Shown: positions 10,784 through 22,171 of the stretch, piece by piece | Layout of the letters: every line of letters starts with the position of its first letter | Position numbering within the stretch: position 1 is the stretch's first letter | Source: Petrolisthes cinctipes | Lineage: Eukaryota; Arthropoda; Malacostraca; Decapoda; Porcellanidae | Direction of reading: 5' to 3' | Length of the DNA stretch: 64,000 nucleotides | Assembly: GCA_033782935.1 (NCBI GenBank) | Contig: JAWQEG010000526.1 | Span: 1,327,501-1,391,500, forward strand | Notes under the pieces: model-generated | What the model was told of the DNA's origin: nothing | The model's database searches: none | The model's input: the letters and a program-made list of their open reading frames with translations, nothing else | Program-made: the position numbers and the translations under genes

Positions 10784-12193
10784 ATGTACAGTCTCCTCCA
10801 CTGCCGCGTTCATCAGTCAGCGTTGTCAATGGGTGTACCCCACAAGTTGTGAACCGACAGTTTCGACTCTCTTACCCGAAACACTTGCCAGTATAAATTT
10901 AGGGGAGGGTGCTGGGGATCGGGTAGGTAAGGTGGTGGATGGGAGTGGTGAGGTGGTATAGGGAAGCAGAGTACTGGGGATTGTAGAGGGGGGAGGGTAG
11001 TGAAAGCAATAAGACAACACTAACATATAAACTAACTGTATGAATACTACTGCAAAATAAACATGACTTTTTAACCACAATATTGTGATGGAAAGGAGAA
11101 TCATCGTCTAGTGAAAACCAACACATAGTTGATTTTGAACTAAAGAGAGGTTAATATTCTCAGATATAACGTTGATTTAGATTGACTTACACTCTATAGT
11201 GTAATATAGCCTATATTGGCTATATGTTCTAAATTACCGCATGTGCAAAAGATAACGTAATTTAATTTATCAGCTTAGGCCGTAGTACAGCTATCATGAT
11301 TATGATAAGTTGATAGATAAGCCAAATCCATGAATGAATCTGGCTTAGTAAATGTCACGGTGACGCAGGCAATAAAGGTGTGTGTGTGTGTGTGTGTATA
11401 GAGGGACGGCTCCTAACACACTCTCGACTTATGATAATAAAATGTCGCCATCTTTGCTCAATCTGTCAGTGACCACGTAGTAATGTGAACACTGGAGGTT
11501 GTGAAAGGTCACTATGAAAAGATCAATCTTTAGGCTACTCTATTACCCTTCGTTGGAGCTGAAAGGAAACTAATACGACAATTATCGATTCACAACTACC
11601 ACTATCCATAATACTAAAAAAATAATTTCTGGAAAGTATTATTAATGGTAAAAAATCATCATCGTCACAGACGAATAAACATATTACAATGACAATTACA
11701 ATGCTCTGACTTTACACTCGAGAAATTATACTTTCCGTAAAGTAACTGAAAGTGACTTTATTATGCAGAACACATAATAATAATAACATTACGATGTGTT
11801 GGTTTTCACTGGCCGAAGCTGAACATTCATAAAGACGGACAACAGCGGAGGCTAACTTTTGCCTCACTACAAAACCAACGTGACTGTTGCCGTGAGTGGT
11901 AAAAAAGAAGTAATGTTTGTTTTGCAATAATATTTATACCGTTAGTTTATTTGTTAGTGTTTTCTTAATGCTCTCACTGCCCTCCCCCCTCTACAATCCC
12001 CACTAATCTGCTTCCCTATACCACCTCACCACTCCCATCCACCACCTTACACCCCCTGATCCCCCAGCTCCCTCCCTTAAACTCATACTGGCAAGTGTTT
12101 CGGGTAAGAGAGTCGAAACTGTCGGTTCACACCTTGTGGAGTACACACATTGACAACGCTGAGTGATGAACGCGGCAGTGGAGGAGACTGTAC
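10784..12193. mobile_element. Foldback element with ~257-bp inverted arms
   Basis: The left arm, about 10784-11041, and the right arm, about 11936-12193, are inverted copies with high similarity by eye. They begin (A)TGTACAGTCTCCTCC at the outer ends and end near TTAGTTTAT inside. Each arm has a unique outer 120 bases and an inner G-rich (left) or C-rich (right) half built from GGTGGTGGATGGGAGTGGTG-type words. The 894-base middle has no transposase-like frame. A further degenerate copy of the outer motif (TACAGTTTGCTCCAC) lies at 12351. No target duplication is evident. Confidence 0.75.
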
Positions 12194-13308
12194 ATATATG
12201 GTAATTACAGGAAAAGAGGAGTGATGAAAAAGATGTCCCTCCACCCTCACTGTTTCGGTAAGTAAGTGATCGGGGGTAGCTGGGTGGGCTCGGTGTGGTC
12301 CCTTGGCTCTCACCCTCAGTGTTGCCAGCCCGAAACTAGCATTATTAGGTACAGTTTGCTCCACTTCCGCGTTTACCACTCAGCTTTGCCAAAGTGCTAC
12401 CAGAAATTTAAATCCCGAACCACGGGTGATCATGAAGTGAACCATTCACTGCCGAGTGAGATAGCAAGAGATGGGTTTGGGAGAGATAATCTGATACATG
12501 GTGGATGCATGAAGTCATCTCGGTTTCTCGGACCCAGCTCACTTCGACACAGTTGATTGGTTCACTCATGCTGGCGTCTGTAAGTTTGGTCTAGACATTA
12601 ATCTCAGATGAGTTTATCGGGAATAATTAGTCCTTTCATATCGCATGGGTTGAATTTGTATACAAAATATCACATAATTTCTTTTCAGGTCCTGTTTTCA
12701 TAATATTTGATTAATCATTTTCGGCAACATGCAGAATGATGATAAAGGTGGTGAAAAAGAAAGTGAGCTGGGAAAGTGGAGGAGTGCTGAGACGGAGGTG
12801 GGGAAGGGGGGGAGGGAGAATGCCGAATGGAGTGAGAAAGGTCATGGTGGGGAAAAAGAGACAGAGTGATCGTTGAGTAGTTAAGACTCTCCACTGGTAA
12901 CCAGTAATGCATAGTAATTAATCAGAAAATAACTCGACTGCTGCCGAGTAACAAAATTAACTTTGCTTGTAAAATCTTACAATAATAAGTAAGTGGTGGA
13001 AGGATTGATTATATACTATGGTTATATTTTTACTATTTTACTATTTTTTAAATGGTTTGGTGTCCAAGCGGACTCAGACTAATACCATTAAATTCTTAAT
13101 TTGTAATTTCTTTCCTTTCATTTTCCCCATGCTTGCTGTTTCTCCTCTGCATCTCTTTCTTTCTCGTATTAGTGTCTTCCAGGACCAATGTGGTCTCCTC
13201 TCTTCCTCTTTAATAATTCAAGAGGAAGAGAGAAGATCACATTGAAGTAATTATTACTTCAAGATTATCAATACCATAGGGGAGTATTACATGTAGTGAT
13301 GTGTCTGT

Positions 13309-13377
13309 GTGAGTAGCAGTTGACCTGGGACATGGTAACGGGCTTGATGAAGCCTATGTCCAGTGACGGAACATTAA
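13309..13377 (+). repeat. tRNA-SINE family S1, 3' end fragment
   Basis: Carries the motif AGCAGTTGACCTGGGACATG followed by GTAACGGGCTTGATGAAGCC and TATGTCCAGTG, then an A-rich tail. The same 3' end occurs in the fuller copies at 55656-55912 (minus) and 56546-56838 (plus). Confidence 0.75.
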
Positions 13378-13399
13378 AAAAAGAAAAAAATAATACTTT

Positions 13400-13571
13400 A
13401 AGGGATTTGACGCCTCTGCGGCCCCAGCACTCCCTTTCAGTTTTTCAATTGTCACTCTCTTCTTTCTACTTCCTTCCTGCTTCCTGTCTCACCTCTCCAT
13501 TACTTTCTCCTATCGCTATATGACTTCGCTGTTGCGGCGCCTATTATCTATCAATCAATCAATCAATCAAG
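13400..13571 (+). repeat. Dispersed tail repeat ending (AATC)n
   Basis: A C/T-rich segment ends TATATGACTTCGCTGTTGCG then GCGCCTATTATC and AATC repeats. Related tails occur at 19060-19217 and 63250-63402. It looks like the 3' end of a LINE or SINE with a simple-repeat tail. Confidence 0.65.
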
Positions 13572-14760
13572 ATTCTCCGACTCATCCATTCCGTTGAATA
13601 CAGGTATACAGTACTTGTAAGTGAAATTCACTCCTTTTCTTCCCAAATTAGGAAACACCTAATACCTGACTATACAAGGAGAGAAAGCCGGATGAATGTG
13701 TGTTCAGCTGGTATAGCCGTGTGTGAACGTTCACGCTGCAATATTGACAAGATATATACCGGTATTATTTCAATACAAATGCTGTTAAAGAAACGTTTGT
13801 CCACCTCAGATTAATCTCACTTACAATACTACAATTGTCTACTATAAAAGAACAGAGCAAAGATAAAATTATAATCATGAAAGGTGCAGGAACACGACCT
13901 TCATGAGTTACGGATGTTATAGTAATGATTACTCCACCTCCCTTTTCTAGTAACCAGCTGGGTAAAAGTCACTGCATGACTCACTAATATAGCGATAATT
14001 AAAACATTAGTAATTGCTGATGTATACATTGTTTTGCTATATACAGTTTGTATCAATTATTCACATTAAAGCAAATCTTTTGGAATGTAGCATTACACTA
14101 CTCTTGGATTTCGATACCAGAAGATAACTTAATAAGGTGACAATCGGCTTTATTGCTTTATAACCTCAGGTGCATATTGTAATAATTCTTTCTCCAATAC
14201 TACTACTCGATCACTGTTGAAGCTTTCACTCTCCAACCCAGCCCCTCTTTCCATTCCACTCGGCAGTGAGTGGTTCGCATCAGGATCACACGTGGTTCGG
14301 GATTCATTTTTCTGTGTGGCTCAAAAGATGGCAACGGTAAGTATGGTAAGCGCAAAAGTGGAGCCAACTGTATCGCACAAATTTAAAAACTGCTTTGACG
14401 AGAAATCTATTCACCCATGGTGCTCCATACTTGTTGCTAGTGACGAGAATTCTCGTCACCTACGATTTAAGGGATAATGGTTTGTTGATTAAATTTTAGT
14501 TTGTCGTGTAAGATTTTAGAATATGATAGTGTTAACTTGCAATGGTAATAGAGCAAGTTGTTTAATTTCTTGTTTGCAATGGAGGGTTCGCGGTGTCGTG
14601 ACATAGTAGGTAATTATGATGCAAAGGAGTGGTGAATTGTCAGCATTGCACAGCTCTACCGATATAATAACATAGAATTTTAAGAAATAATACAATGCAT
14701 TAGGAATGAAATAATGTTTTTATTGCAATTATTTTTTATTATCCATGGGTTCTCTTTTAA

Positions 14761-14877
14761 TTACAGGTTTTGTAAATTAGTAATGTCAGATGAGTAGAGG
14801 TGTTTGTACAGCTCCAGCACCAGCACGAGAACAGACGCCCCCAGACCACCACCCAACACAAAGAAAGCTCCCTGAAC
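14761..14877 (-). CDS. Ionotropic receptor-like channel, last exon
   Basis: On the minus strand an acceptor (CTTCCCCAG, AG at 14879-14878) opens a frame at 14877 that runs 38 codons to TAA at 14763-14761. It starts VQGAFFVLGGGLGASVLVL, a glycine-rich hydrophobic helix ending in E-L-Y-K-H, which is the pattern of the final membrane helix of ionotropic receptors and iGluRs (Q-G-x-F-x-L-x-x-x-G-x-x-x-A, then E). A short cytoplasmic tail of about 15 residues follows. The exon starts in phase 0. The nearest upstream exon found (34780-34915) ends in phase 2, so at least one exon lies between them. Such receptors are cation channels in chemosensory or other neurons. Which ligand is not predictable from this piece. 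Confidence 0.7.
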   Translation of the reverse strand, partial: VQGAFFVLGGGLGASVLVLVLELYKHLYSSDITNLQNL

Positions 14878-15063
14878 CTGGGGAAGAAACATTGATGCCA
14901 AAATATATTTTGTAATTTTCTTATAGAGAAATAGAGATGAACCGTCACTAAAGAAGGAATAAATAATATTACGTACAAACTTCTACAATCTTTGAACAGT
15001 CACGGACTAAAGTGCTGCAACCAGGGATGATCCAACTTAATCATGAGATGTTACGAACAATTT

Positions 15064-15174
15064 AGTCACGAAGAGAGTGTGTGAAATTCCAGGTCACACA
15101 TAATATTCAATAATTTCCAGGTCACACATCATATTCAATAATTTTCATTGATATCACACACTCTCTTCGTGACT
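15064..15174. mobile_element. Small MITE-like inverted repeat
   Basis: A 20-base terminal inverted repeat (AGTCACGAAGAGAGTGTGTG and its complement) bounds 111 bases. The inside holds a 30-base direct duplication (TTCCAGGTCACACAT...CAATAAT twice). No coding capacity. No clear target duplication. Confidence 0.7.
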
Positions 15175-16218
15175 GGATTTTATTGGTGGTTCAGTCATTG
15201 GGATTCGTATGAGCTGCTGTCTATTCAGAGAGAGTTGCCAGATATCTCCACATGCCAAACAAATGTGGGGCAGAATATGATTCCGCAACTGTACTTATAG
15301 TTTATTCTCATATATTTATATGCTTGCGCTGAAATCACAAAATCCTTTTACATATATAAAACGCTCTTTAACATGGTAATTATACCAGTAGAAGTTGTAC
15401 AATATAATACAATAAACTGTGCTACTAAACTCTCATTCTTTCGAGGAATGAAGTAACTTTAATTCACTAAAAATAATATCTCCCCTTAAACTTAGGTGAT
15501 ATTATAACACAAGGTTAGTTTTGATACAGTTATCTCAAGTTCAGTGCTCCTCCGTGCCAGACTTGTTTTCTGATCACATCGCTCTTCAATTTCATTTATT
15601 CTCTACCTGCTGGGTCAAGTGCTTCAGCCACTCATTTGGGTATTGCTGTGCCCCATAAATATTGCCCGACATACATCTTATTTTTTTCCCATGTATTCCC
15701 TACATTTGACATATCTTCACCTGAGAAGTTGTACTCTGATCTTGTATCTTCTACTCATGACTTTTATAGGCTATACGTCTCCCGGCCACACCTCTAACGT
15801 CGCCATACTGCCCACTCCTGGACGCTTGATGCACATATACAGGAGGCCAACCCAACCCGTGACCTGCTCCATCGTTACCAGATGTCTAGGGACGCTTTAG
15901 TCGCCCTGCAGGAGTGTGCTCACACTGAGTCTTGGCAGGGGTTCACGGACAGCATCAACCAGCAAACGAGTGTGGCTTCTCTGTGGTACCTCATCAGTCG
16001 GGTTGCTAAAAAAAACTCCGGCCAATGCTCGTTATCACACTCCCGCCGCCTATCCCCAACAACTTGTCAATGCCTGGTCAGAACAATCTACCCCAGCCAA
16101 TCTACCCATCTACATACAAGATACACTTTCTTCCCGTGCTGCTGTCCATCGGCTACGTCTAATATCTATTCTGTTGAAAGATGATGACGATTATGCATAG
16201 CAGATAACTGAGGAGGAG

Positions 16219-17394
16219 TTGCGTCGTGCTCTCTCTCGGGGTAGAGCTTTTTTCCCTGGTGATGATGATATTACTTATGCTGTGCTAAACCTACATCAAC
16301 AAGTTTCTGGGAACCCTCTACTTCAACTGTGCAATCTTTGTTTTCGTGACGGTTGTGTACCACGAGCCTGGACCAGCAGCACAATAATACCCATCCCTAA
16401 GCCCGGCACTGCGAAATTCAGGCCTATTTCCCATACTTCCTGTTTTTGTAAGGTTATGAAGAAACTCCTACTCAATCGTCTCATGTACCGACTACAGGAT
16501 CGACTTTCTCTATGGCTGTTTGGTTTCCTTTCCCAGCGGAGCACACACCACTGCCTAGTCGACCTGTACTCTTGCCTCTCCAGTGACAGTGTGGTGGCCT
16601 TCATTGACCTTCGAAGTGCCCTCGATGTTGCTAATAGAGACGTCATTTTGGATCAACTGGTTGACTTTGGGATAAAGGGTAATCTACTATGGTGGAATCG
16701 GGGCTACCTGAGTAACAGGAACTCCCCTGTGTTATTCAGTGGTGCGCTCAGTCCTTTGCACAGGTTTCATCTTAGTACGCCTCAAGGGGGTGTTCTCAGC
16801 CCATTGTTATTTAACATTCTGACGCATCGGCTGCTCACTTCTCCACCTAATATTCCTGGAAATATATATACGTGCTATGCTGATGATATCTGTGTTCATT
16901 CTACCTCACCAAAGGATCTCCAGCTGTTTCTTGACTCCTTCTCTGTTTCTGCTCTCACTGTGGCATTATTGTCTCCCCAGATTAGAGCAGAATATTCACC
17001 TGCTGCCTTCCTCAAGCTCGGCCCATATTCCCCATTGGAAGGACTGTCATTCTCTTGTGTTCCCAGTACCGCTACCTGGGCGCACCAGTCAATATTTGGC
17101 CGGGTGTCCCTGCCAGACCTCAAGACCATCCCATTGTCCAGGATTTGTTGGGTCGCCTCCAGCGCCAACTTACACCACTTCAATGGCTCACTAACAACTC
17201 CTCGGGCATCTCCATCCAAGTAGCCAGGACCATCTATATTACTTTTATCCATTCAGTTGTTGATTACCTTACCCCTGCTTTGATTCAACTTCCTAGGGCT
17301 ACTCTGGAAACTTTAGAAAAATTTCAAAATAGAGCAATGAGAATATTTCTCGGCTGCCCAATGTCAACCAGGATAGTGAACATGCAGCGTGAGT
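16219..17394 (+). pseudogene. LINE alpha reverse transcriptase
   Basis: RT motifs in order: IIPIPKPGTAKFRPIS (motif 1/2 area), a degraded FGFxxxRST box, AFIDLRSALDVANRD (motif A), TPQGGVLSPLLFNIL (motif B) and CYADDICVHS (catalytic YADD at 16876-16887). The frame shifts near 17050, and the thumb region continues in the next frame (QYRYLGAPVN onward). The catalytic Asp residues are present, but the frameshift makes this copy non-functional. Confidence 0.9.
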
Positions 17395-17759
17395 TGCGCC
17401 TTCCCCCATTAGTCGAGAAAATTTATTCTACTGTTACTTGCTTCTCTGTCAAGTGCCTCCATTTCCCACATCATTCACCCCATTACTCTCAGTTAGTCAA
17501 GACTTTTCTTAGACAAAACTCCCCTGTCCCTTCCATACTGCCTGCTGGACGTACTCTTATAAAGTTTGTTTCCTCTATGCTCCGTAGTCTTAATATAGAT
17601 ATAATGGTTGCAGACCTCCCCCAAGGGCCCCTTCCGTGGATGCTATCAACACCTGATGTGAGGTTCACACCTATTTCCAAATCAAAACTGCCTTCTCTAC
17701 AGCGGCAGTTATCTATGGAACACGTAAAAACAATGACGTCCTCCATCACAGATCCATAC

Positions 17760-18607
17760 TGCCTCTCTACACTGATGGCTCACTGCATGTGGATGGTGCA
17801 GCAGGTTGTGCCGTTTTCTCACCTGACTTGTAGTCACCTCCAGGGGGCTGGGTTGGCCATCGTCTCTGTAACCACTCTAGCTCAACATTGTGTGAACTGT
17901 ACGCCATTCTGGATGCTGTTAGTCTTGTTTGTCAACGTGGAGTGTAAGCTGCCATCTTTTGTGACTCCAAACCTGCCTTTCATTCCCTCTCTAATGTTCA
18001 GCCCACACACTCTACTTTTGTTCAGCAGATTTTGTCGTTTATGGCCTTAATACGTCATCGTAACTTGACTGTCAAATTTTTATGGGTGCCATCCCATGTA
18101 GGTTTACATCACAATGCTATAGTTGACAGACTCGCAAAGGAAGCCTGCCATCTGCCTCCTCGTGGTGTTGGACGTTCTCTCTCTCTGACATGTTACGTTT
18201 CTAGTGTTCGCTCCGCCGCTCTCCTCCCTGTACGGCGACGCAGGGATGCAGAGAGGCCCTTCAGCATCTCCATCACCCACTACGAGTCTGTCTGCCGTCA
18301 CAAATATTCTTACCGTCGTAGGGGCCTCATGGTTCAGAGGAACAATGTTGGCTCTGCTCGTTTGAGGCTTTGATACTGGCCACCGTGGCAGGTTGCTGGG
18401 ATGCAGGGTGAGCCTCCCTTCACTGAGTGTCGCTTGTGTCGAGCGCCTCGTGCTAACACTATAGAACACTATTGTCTGGCCTGCCCCACTGTCCGACACT
18501 TGCTGCCCCGGGGCCTGCCACTTGATGTGGTTTGTCGATACCTGCTGAACCACCAGGTTTTGGAGGATCTTCTGGTACGCCACCCTCGGTTTGGCAGATT
18601 TAAGTAG
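17760..18607 (+). pseudogene. LINE alpha RNase H and C-terminal zinc box
   Basis: Read in one frame with two or more stops: LYTDGSLHVDGAAG (first Asp, near 17768), a YAILDA segment preceded by Glu (near 17900), FCDSKPAF (second Asp), then FLWVPSHVGLHHNAIVDRLA (His and last Asp, near 18080-18140). All four acidic or His positions of an RNase H are still visible. A Cys-His box (C-R-L-C ... H-Y-C-L-A-C) follows near 18435-18485, as in other RNase H LINEs, and the frame ends near 18607. Confidence 0.85.
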
Positions 18608-18795
18608 GTCTTAATGTAAATATTTGTCTGAATTCTCGTGCATTATTTATTCCGTTATGTTTTCGTGATGTGTGCGTGTGTGTGTATGCGTGTTTGTAGT
18701 CATTGGATTTTCATGGGTCTCGCCTCCCCTTATGTTTTGTTGTCTGTCTGTTGATTGACGCCACGGCACAATGAATTTAGAAAAATAAAAAAAAC

Positions 18796-19030
18796 ATGAA
18801 CCGTCTACAAGAACGTATAGCTCTCGAGGTAGAATTATTGGGCTGCGAGACGTTGGATCATCCATACGAGATATAGCTCGCCAAATGGGGATAGTAAAAT
18901 TAATATTGGACGGGTGACTGAGAAGGTGGGAAAAAAGTGATGATCTCCGAAACCATGCAGGTGAAAGACCGCGTCGCAAAACTACATTCGAAGAAGACTG
19001 TAAATTGCAACAGGCTGTCATTCGTATACT
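18796..19030 (+). pseudogene. Tc1/mariner transposase, N-terminal DNA-binding fragment
   Basis: Immediately after the LINE tail a frame reads IIGLRDVGSSIRDIARQMG, then a W-E-K-S segment, then GERPRRKTTFEED. This is the paired-like helix-turn-helix and GRPR-type AT-hook region of Tc1-like transposases. One stop and a frameshift near the start are present. The DDE catalytic domain is missing; a tail repeat starts at 19060. TIRs were not found. Confidence 0.75.
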
Positions 19031-19059
19031 TCTCCAGTATCGCTGCCTGTCGTAAAAGT

Positions 19060-19217
19060 CGAATAAGACGGGCATTCCTTTTTCCAATTGTCCTTTTTTA
19101 TTTTTTTCCTATTGTGCTTGCTTTTCCACCTCTCTATCATCTTCTTCCTTTGGCCCCATATGACATTGCTCTTGCGGTGCCTATTATCAATGAATGAATG
19201 AATCAATCAATCAATCC
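19060..19217 (+). repeat. Dispersed tail repeat ending (AATG/AATC)n
   Basis: T/C-rich DNA ending CATATGACATTGCTCTTGCG, GTGCCTATTATC and then AATG and AATC repeats. Same family as 13400-13571. Confidence 0.65.
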
Positions 19218-20300
19218 ACTTTTCCCTATCATACAGAAGTTCTTTTGCTACATCCGTCTTACACAATCGCTCACCATATCATACATCGATCTTCTCCGAC
19301 GGCTCTCCCGTTTTCTTTGCCCATCAAAATATCACGAATACACTTTTTTCACCTTTCATTCTTATCCATTTATTCACATGCCTGTGCCATCTTAGAACAC
19401 TTTCCTTTAATTTTTAATCATATGATTTGCCTACGTCACATCTTTCACGGATTTCAGTATTCTCACTCTGTGAAATCTTGAAACCCTACACACTCATCCC
19501 ATGCATTCATTTTAAATAAATAATTCATTAGGTTTGGAACAAAACACAGTAAGCATAATCTCAACATATCTTGAGATATGTCTCGATCCAGCCGACGAGT
19601 AAAACCCATTATAAAGATTCGTCTTTGTACAACACTGTTACCAAGTGCGACGAGAGCCCTCTCACCACATTGCTGAGTTAGACGTCCTGGGTTAATATGT
19701 CGGGAACTGACGTATTGGACCTTCTCTTTCTCTCCTGTAATTCAAATACATGCGAAAGTAGTTATGAATTACTGCACCTGATTGAGAGTCAGTGCTTGTG
19801 GACCAGTGCGGGGAACCTCAGTTTCGCAAGGCGTCTGGTAGTAGCTTTGCTTCACACGCTCGATCAAGCCCCCATAACGCATCCTCCGCATCCTGAGTGT
19901 GTAGACATGACGTTAACATACTGTATTAAATGGCATATTTATTCTCGTTGTAAAGTAGCCACCCCATTGACCCCACGGGTGTCTTTTATACCTTAATATG
20001 GTAGCCTATGCATACACTCTCACTATCTCTGAAGTTGTTGTCTCCAGCCTCACCTTGTTCGACTCCGTGGTAGGTAAAGGGTTCAGAAAGCAAAGCTGTT
20101 TTTAAATTTATATGGAAACTCTTGATTATTCATCGCCGATATATCCTGATGACCTCAGCTCGAATAAGGGTAACAATCTGACCACCTCAATTCTGGCGGA
20201 TATAGTGATTTTCATGTACTGTACGATGATGCAATCGCTTAATTATTCATAAAGACTATGAATTACTGTACAATTCATTCTGTTCTTTTGAAATCATCGC
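19218..20300. other. Stretch without recognisable gene
   Basis: Ordinary AT-rich DNA. An open plus-strand frame at 19697-19996 (99 codons) shows no recognisable domain and no repeats, and nothing supports it as a gene. Confidence 0.4.
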
Positions 20301-20310
20301 AAGAATTAAA

Positions 20311-20812
20311 ATGAAACTTTTATATGTTCGCGAAAACCCTATTGGCCTTATGACATTCATAGAAAATGATTTAACAAAAGCAGCTTCTGATAAATATGAA
20401 GAGCACCATTTTAATGGTACTTTAAACACGTAGTCGTTAATTATATAAAAAACATTGGCAGATGAAGAGTACAGCTTCATCCCAAAGATTGATGACCAAA
20501 CAGACTCATCTGAAGAAATTCGCGAGAAGCTAAACAATATTTAATTTATTGCATTATACAAGGAGAGCTGCAAGAAATTCATTCTTGGAACAAACACAAT
20601 TAAGAAAAAAGTAAATAGGGTACCACAAGAAAATATAAAGATATATATATGATAAGAACATTTTAGCTAAGGCCGGCATTAAAACACAGTCGGTATTTAT
20701 TTAAATGTTGTCCCTTTTGATAAAGGCAATATAGATAAAATTACAGCAGACCATTTAAACACATCAAAAGGAATCATCCATTTTAGAGATTTCTATGAAT
20801 TTTCAGATTTTT
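20311..20812 (+). pseudogene. Decayed coding-like block of unknown origin
   Basis: One frame gives protein-like, Lys/Glu/Asp/Asn-rich text from ATG at 20311 to the start of a LINE poly-T at 20812. It is interrupted by several stops (first at 20431) but not by frameshifts. Segments such as RENPIGLMTFIENDLTKAAS, DEEYSFIPKIDDQTDSSEEI and VPFDKGNIDKITADHLN look like a once-real AT-rich gene. No family is recognised. An endogenous DNA-virus relic or an old host pseudogene are both possible. Composition differs from the neighbouring LINEs. Confidence 0.35.
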
Positions 20813-22171
20813 TTTTTTTTTTTTTTTTCATTGCGCCATGGCGTCCATCGAAACACAGACAACAAAACATAATGGTAGGTGGGGCCCATGAAAATCCAAT
20901 GACTACACATACACACATCATGAAAACATAACAGAATGAAATACGAGAATTCAGACAAATACTGTATTTACATTCTGACCTACTTAAATCTACCAAAACA
21001 AAGGTGGCGTACCAGAAGTTCATTTAAAACCTGATGGTTCAGGAGGTGTCGACAAACCACATCAAGCGACAGGCCCCGGGGCAGCAAGTGTCGGACTGTG
21101 GGGCAGGCCAGACAATAGTGTACTATAGTGTTAGCACGAGGCGCTCGACATAAGCGACATTCAGTAAAGGGAGGCAAACCCTGCATCCCAACAACCTGCC
21201 ACGGTGGCCGGTAGACAAGCCTCAAATGAGCAGAGACTACATTGTGCCTCCAAACCATGAGGCCCCGACGACAGTAGGATTATTTGTGACGGCAGACAGA
21301 CTAGTAGTGGGTGATGGAGATGCTGAAGGGCCTCTCTACATCCCTGCGTCGCCGTACAGAGAGGAGAGTGGCGGAAAGAGGACGTCCAACACCACGAGGA
21401 GGCAGATGGCAGGCCTCCTTCGAGAGTCTGTCAACTATGGCATTGTGACATAAACCTACATGGGATTGCACCCATAAAAACTTGACAGTCAAGTTATGAT
21501 GACGCAATAAGGCCAAAAATGACAAAATCTGCTGAACAACAGTAGAGTGTGTGGGCTAAACAATGGAAAGGGAATGAAGGGGAGGTTTGGAGTCACAAAA
21601 AATGGCAGCATTGACTCCACGTTGACAAACAAGAATAACAACATCCAGAATGGAATACAGTTCACACAAAGAAGAGCTAGAGTGGTTAGAGAGACGACGG
21701 CCAACCCAGCCCCCTGGAGGTGACTCAAGTCACGGTGAGAAAACGGCACAACCTACTACACCATCCGCTTGCAATGAACCATCATTGTAGAGGCTGTATG
21801 GATCTGTGATGGAGGACGTCACTGTTTCTACGTGTTTCTACGCTGTTGAGAAGGCAGTTCCGACTTGGAGGTAGGTGTAAAGTTCACATCAGGTGTTGGT
21901 AGCATCCACGGAAGGGGCCCTGGGGGGACATCTGCAACCATTATATCTAAATTAAGACTACGGAGCTTAGAGGAACCAGACCTTATAAGAGTGCATCCAG
22001 TAGGCAGTATGGGAGGGACAGGGGAGTTTGGTCTAAGAGAAGTCCTGATTAACTGAGAGTAGGGAGGTGAAAGATGTGGGAAATGGAGGCACTTGACAGT
22101 GAAACAAGTAATATTAGAGTAAATTCTCTCGACTATAAAGGAAGACGCAACTCACGTTGCATATTCACTTG
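20811..22171 (-). mobile_element. LINE alpha, second copy, 3' half
   Basis: The reverse complement ends in a long poly-A (the T run at 20810-20829) preceded by GACGCCATGGCGCAATGA. It matches the 3' half of the copy at 15540-18797, from about 17380 to its end: RNase H end (FLWVQSHVGLCHNAIVDRL, near 21440-21490), the C-terminal Cys-His box and the 3' UTR. Stops and small deletions are present. Its 5' edge at about 22171 falls exactly where 24738-25783 stops, so the two are one copy split by the LINE at 22172-24737. Confidence 0.9.

Larger units (their letters stand above)
12402..14320. repeat. Inverted repeat pair, ~90-105 bp arms
   Basis: Positions 12402-12490 (from TAAATCCCGAACCACG to a TGGGTTTGGGAGAG motif) match the reverse complement of 14215-14320 at roughly four bases in five. 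The spacer is about 1.7 kb and contains the SINE and tail repeats listed separately, plus AT-rich DNA with no gene. It may be the termini of a decayed DNA transposon. No transposase is seen. Confidence 0.55.
15540..18797 (+). mobile_element. LINE family alpha, 5'-truncated, RNase H-bearing
   Basis: A non-LTR retrotransposon starting inside its endonuclease (a frame reading PDLFSDHIALQF near 15560) and running through RT, RNase H and a C-terminal Cys-His box to an A-rich tail near 18797. Presence of RNase H after RT points to the I-like/Loa-like groups rather than CR1 or RTE. It is broken by frameshifts near 16200 and 17050 and by stops in RNase H. Two further copies are in the window: one split copy on minus (24738-25783 plus 20811-22171) and a 3' fragment at 39052-39603. 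Confidence 0.9.
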
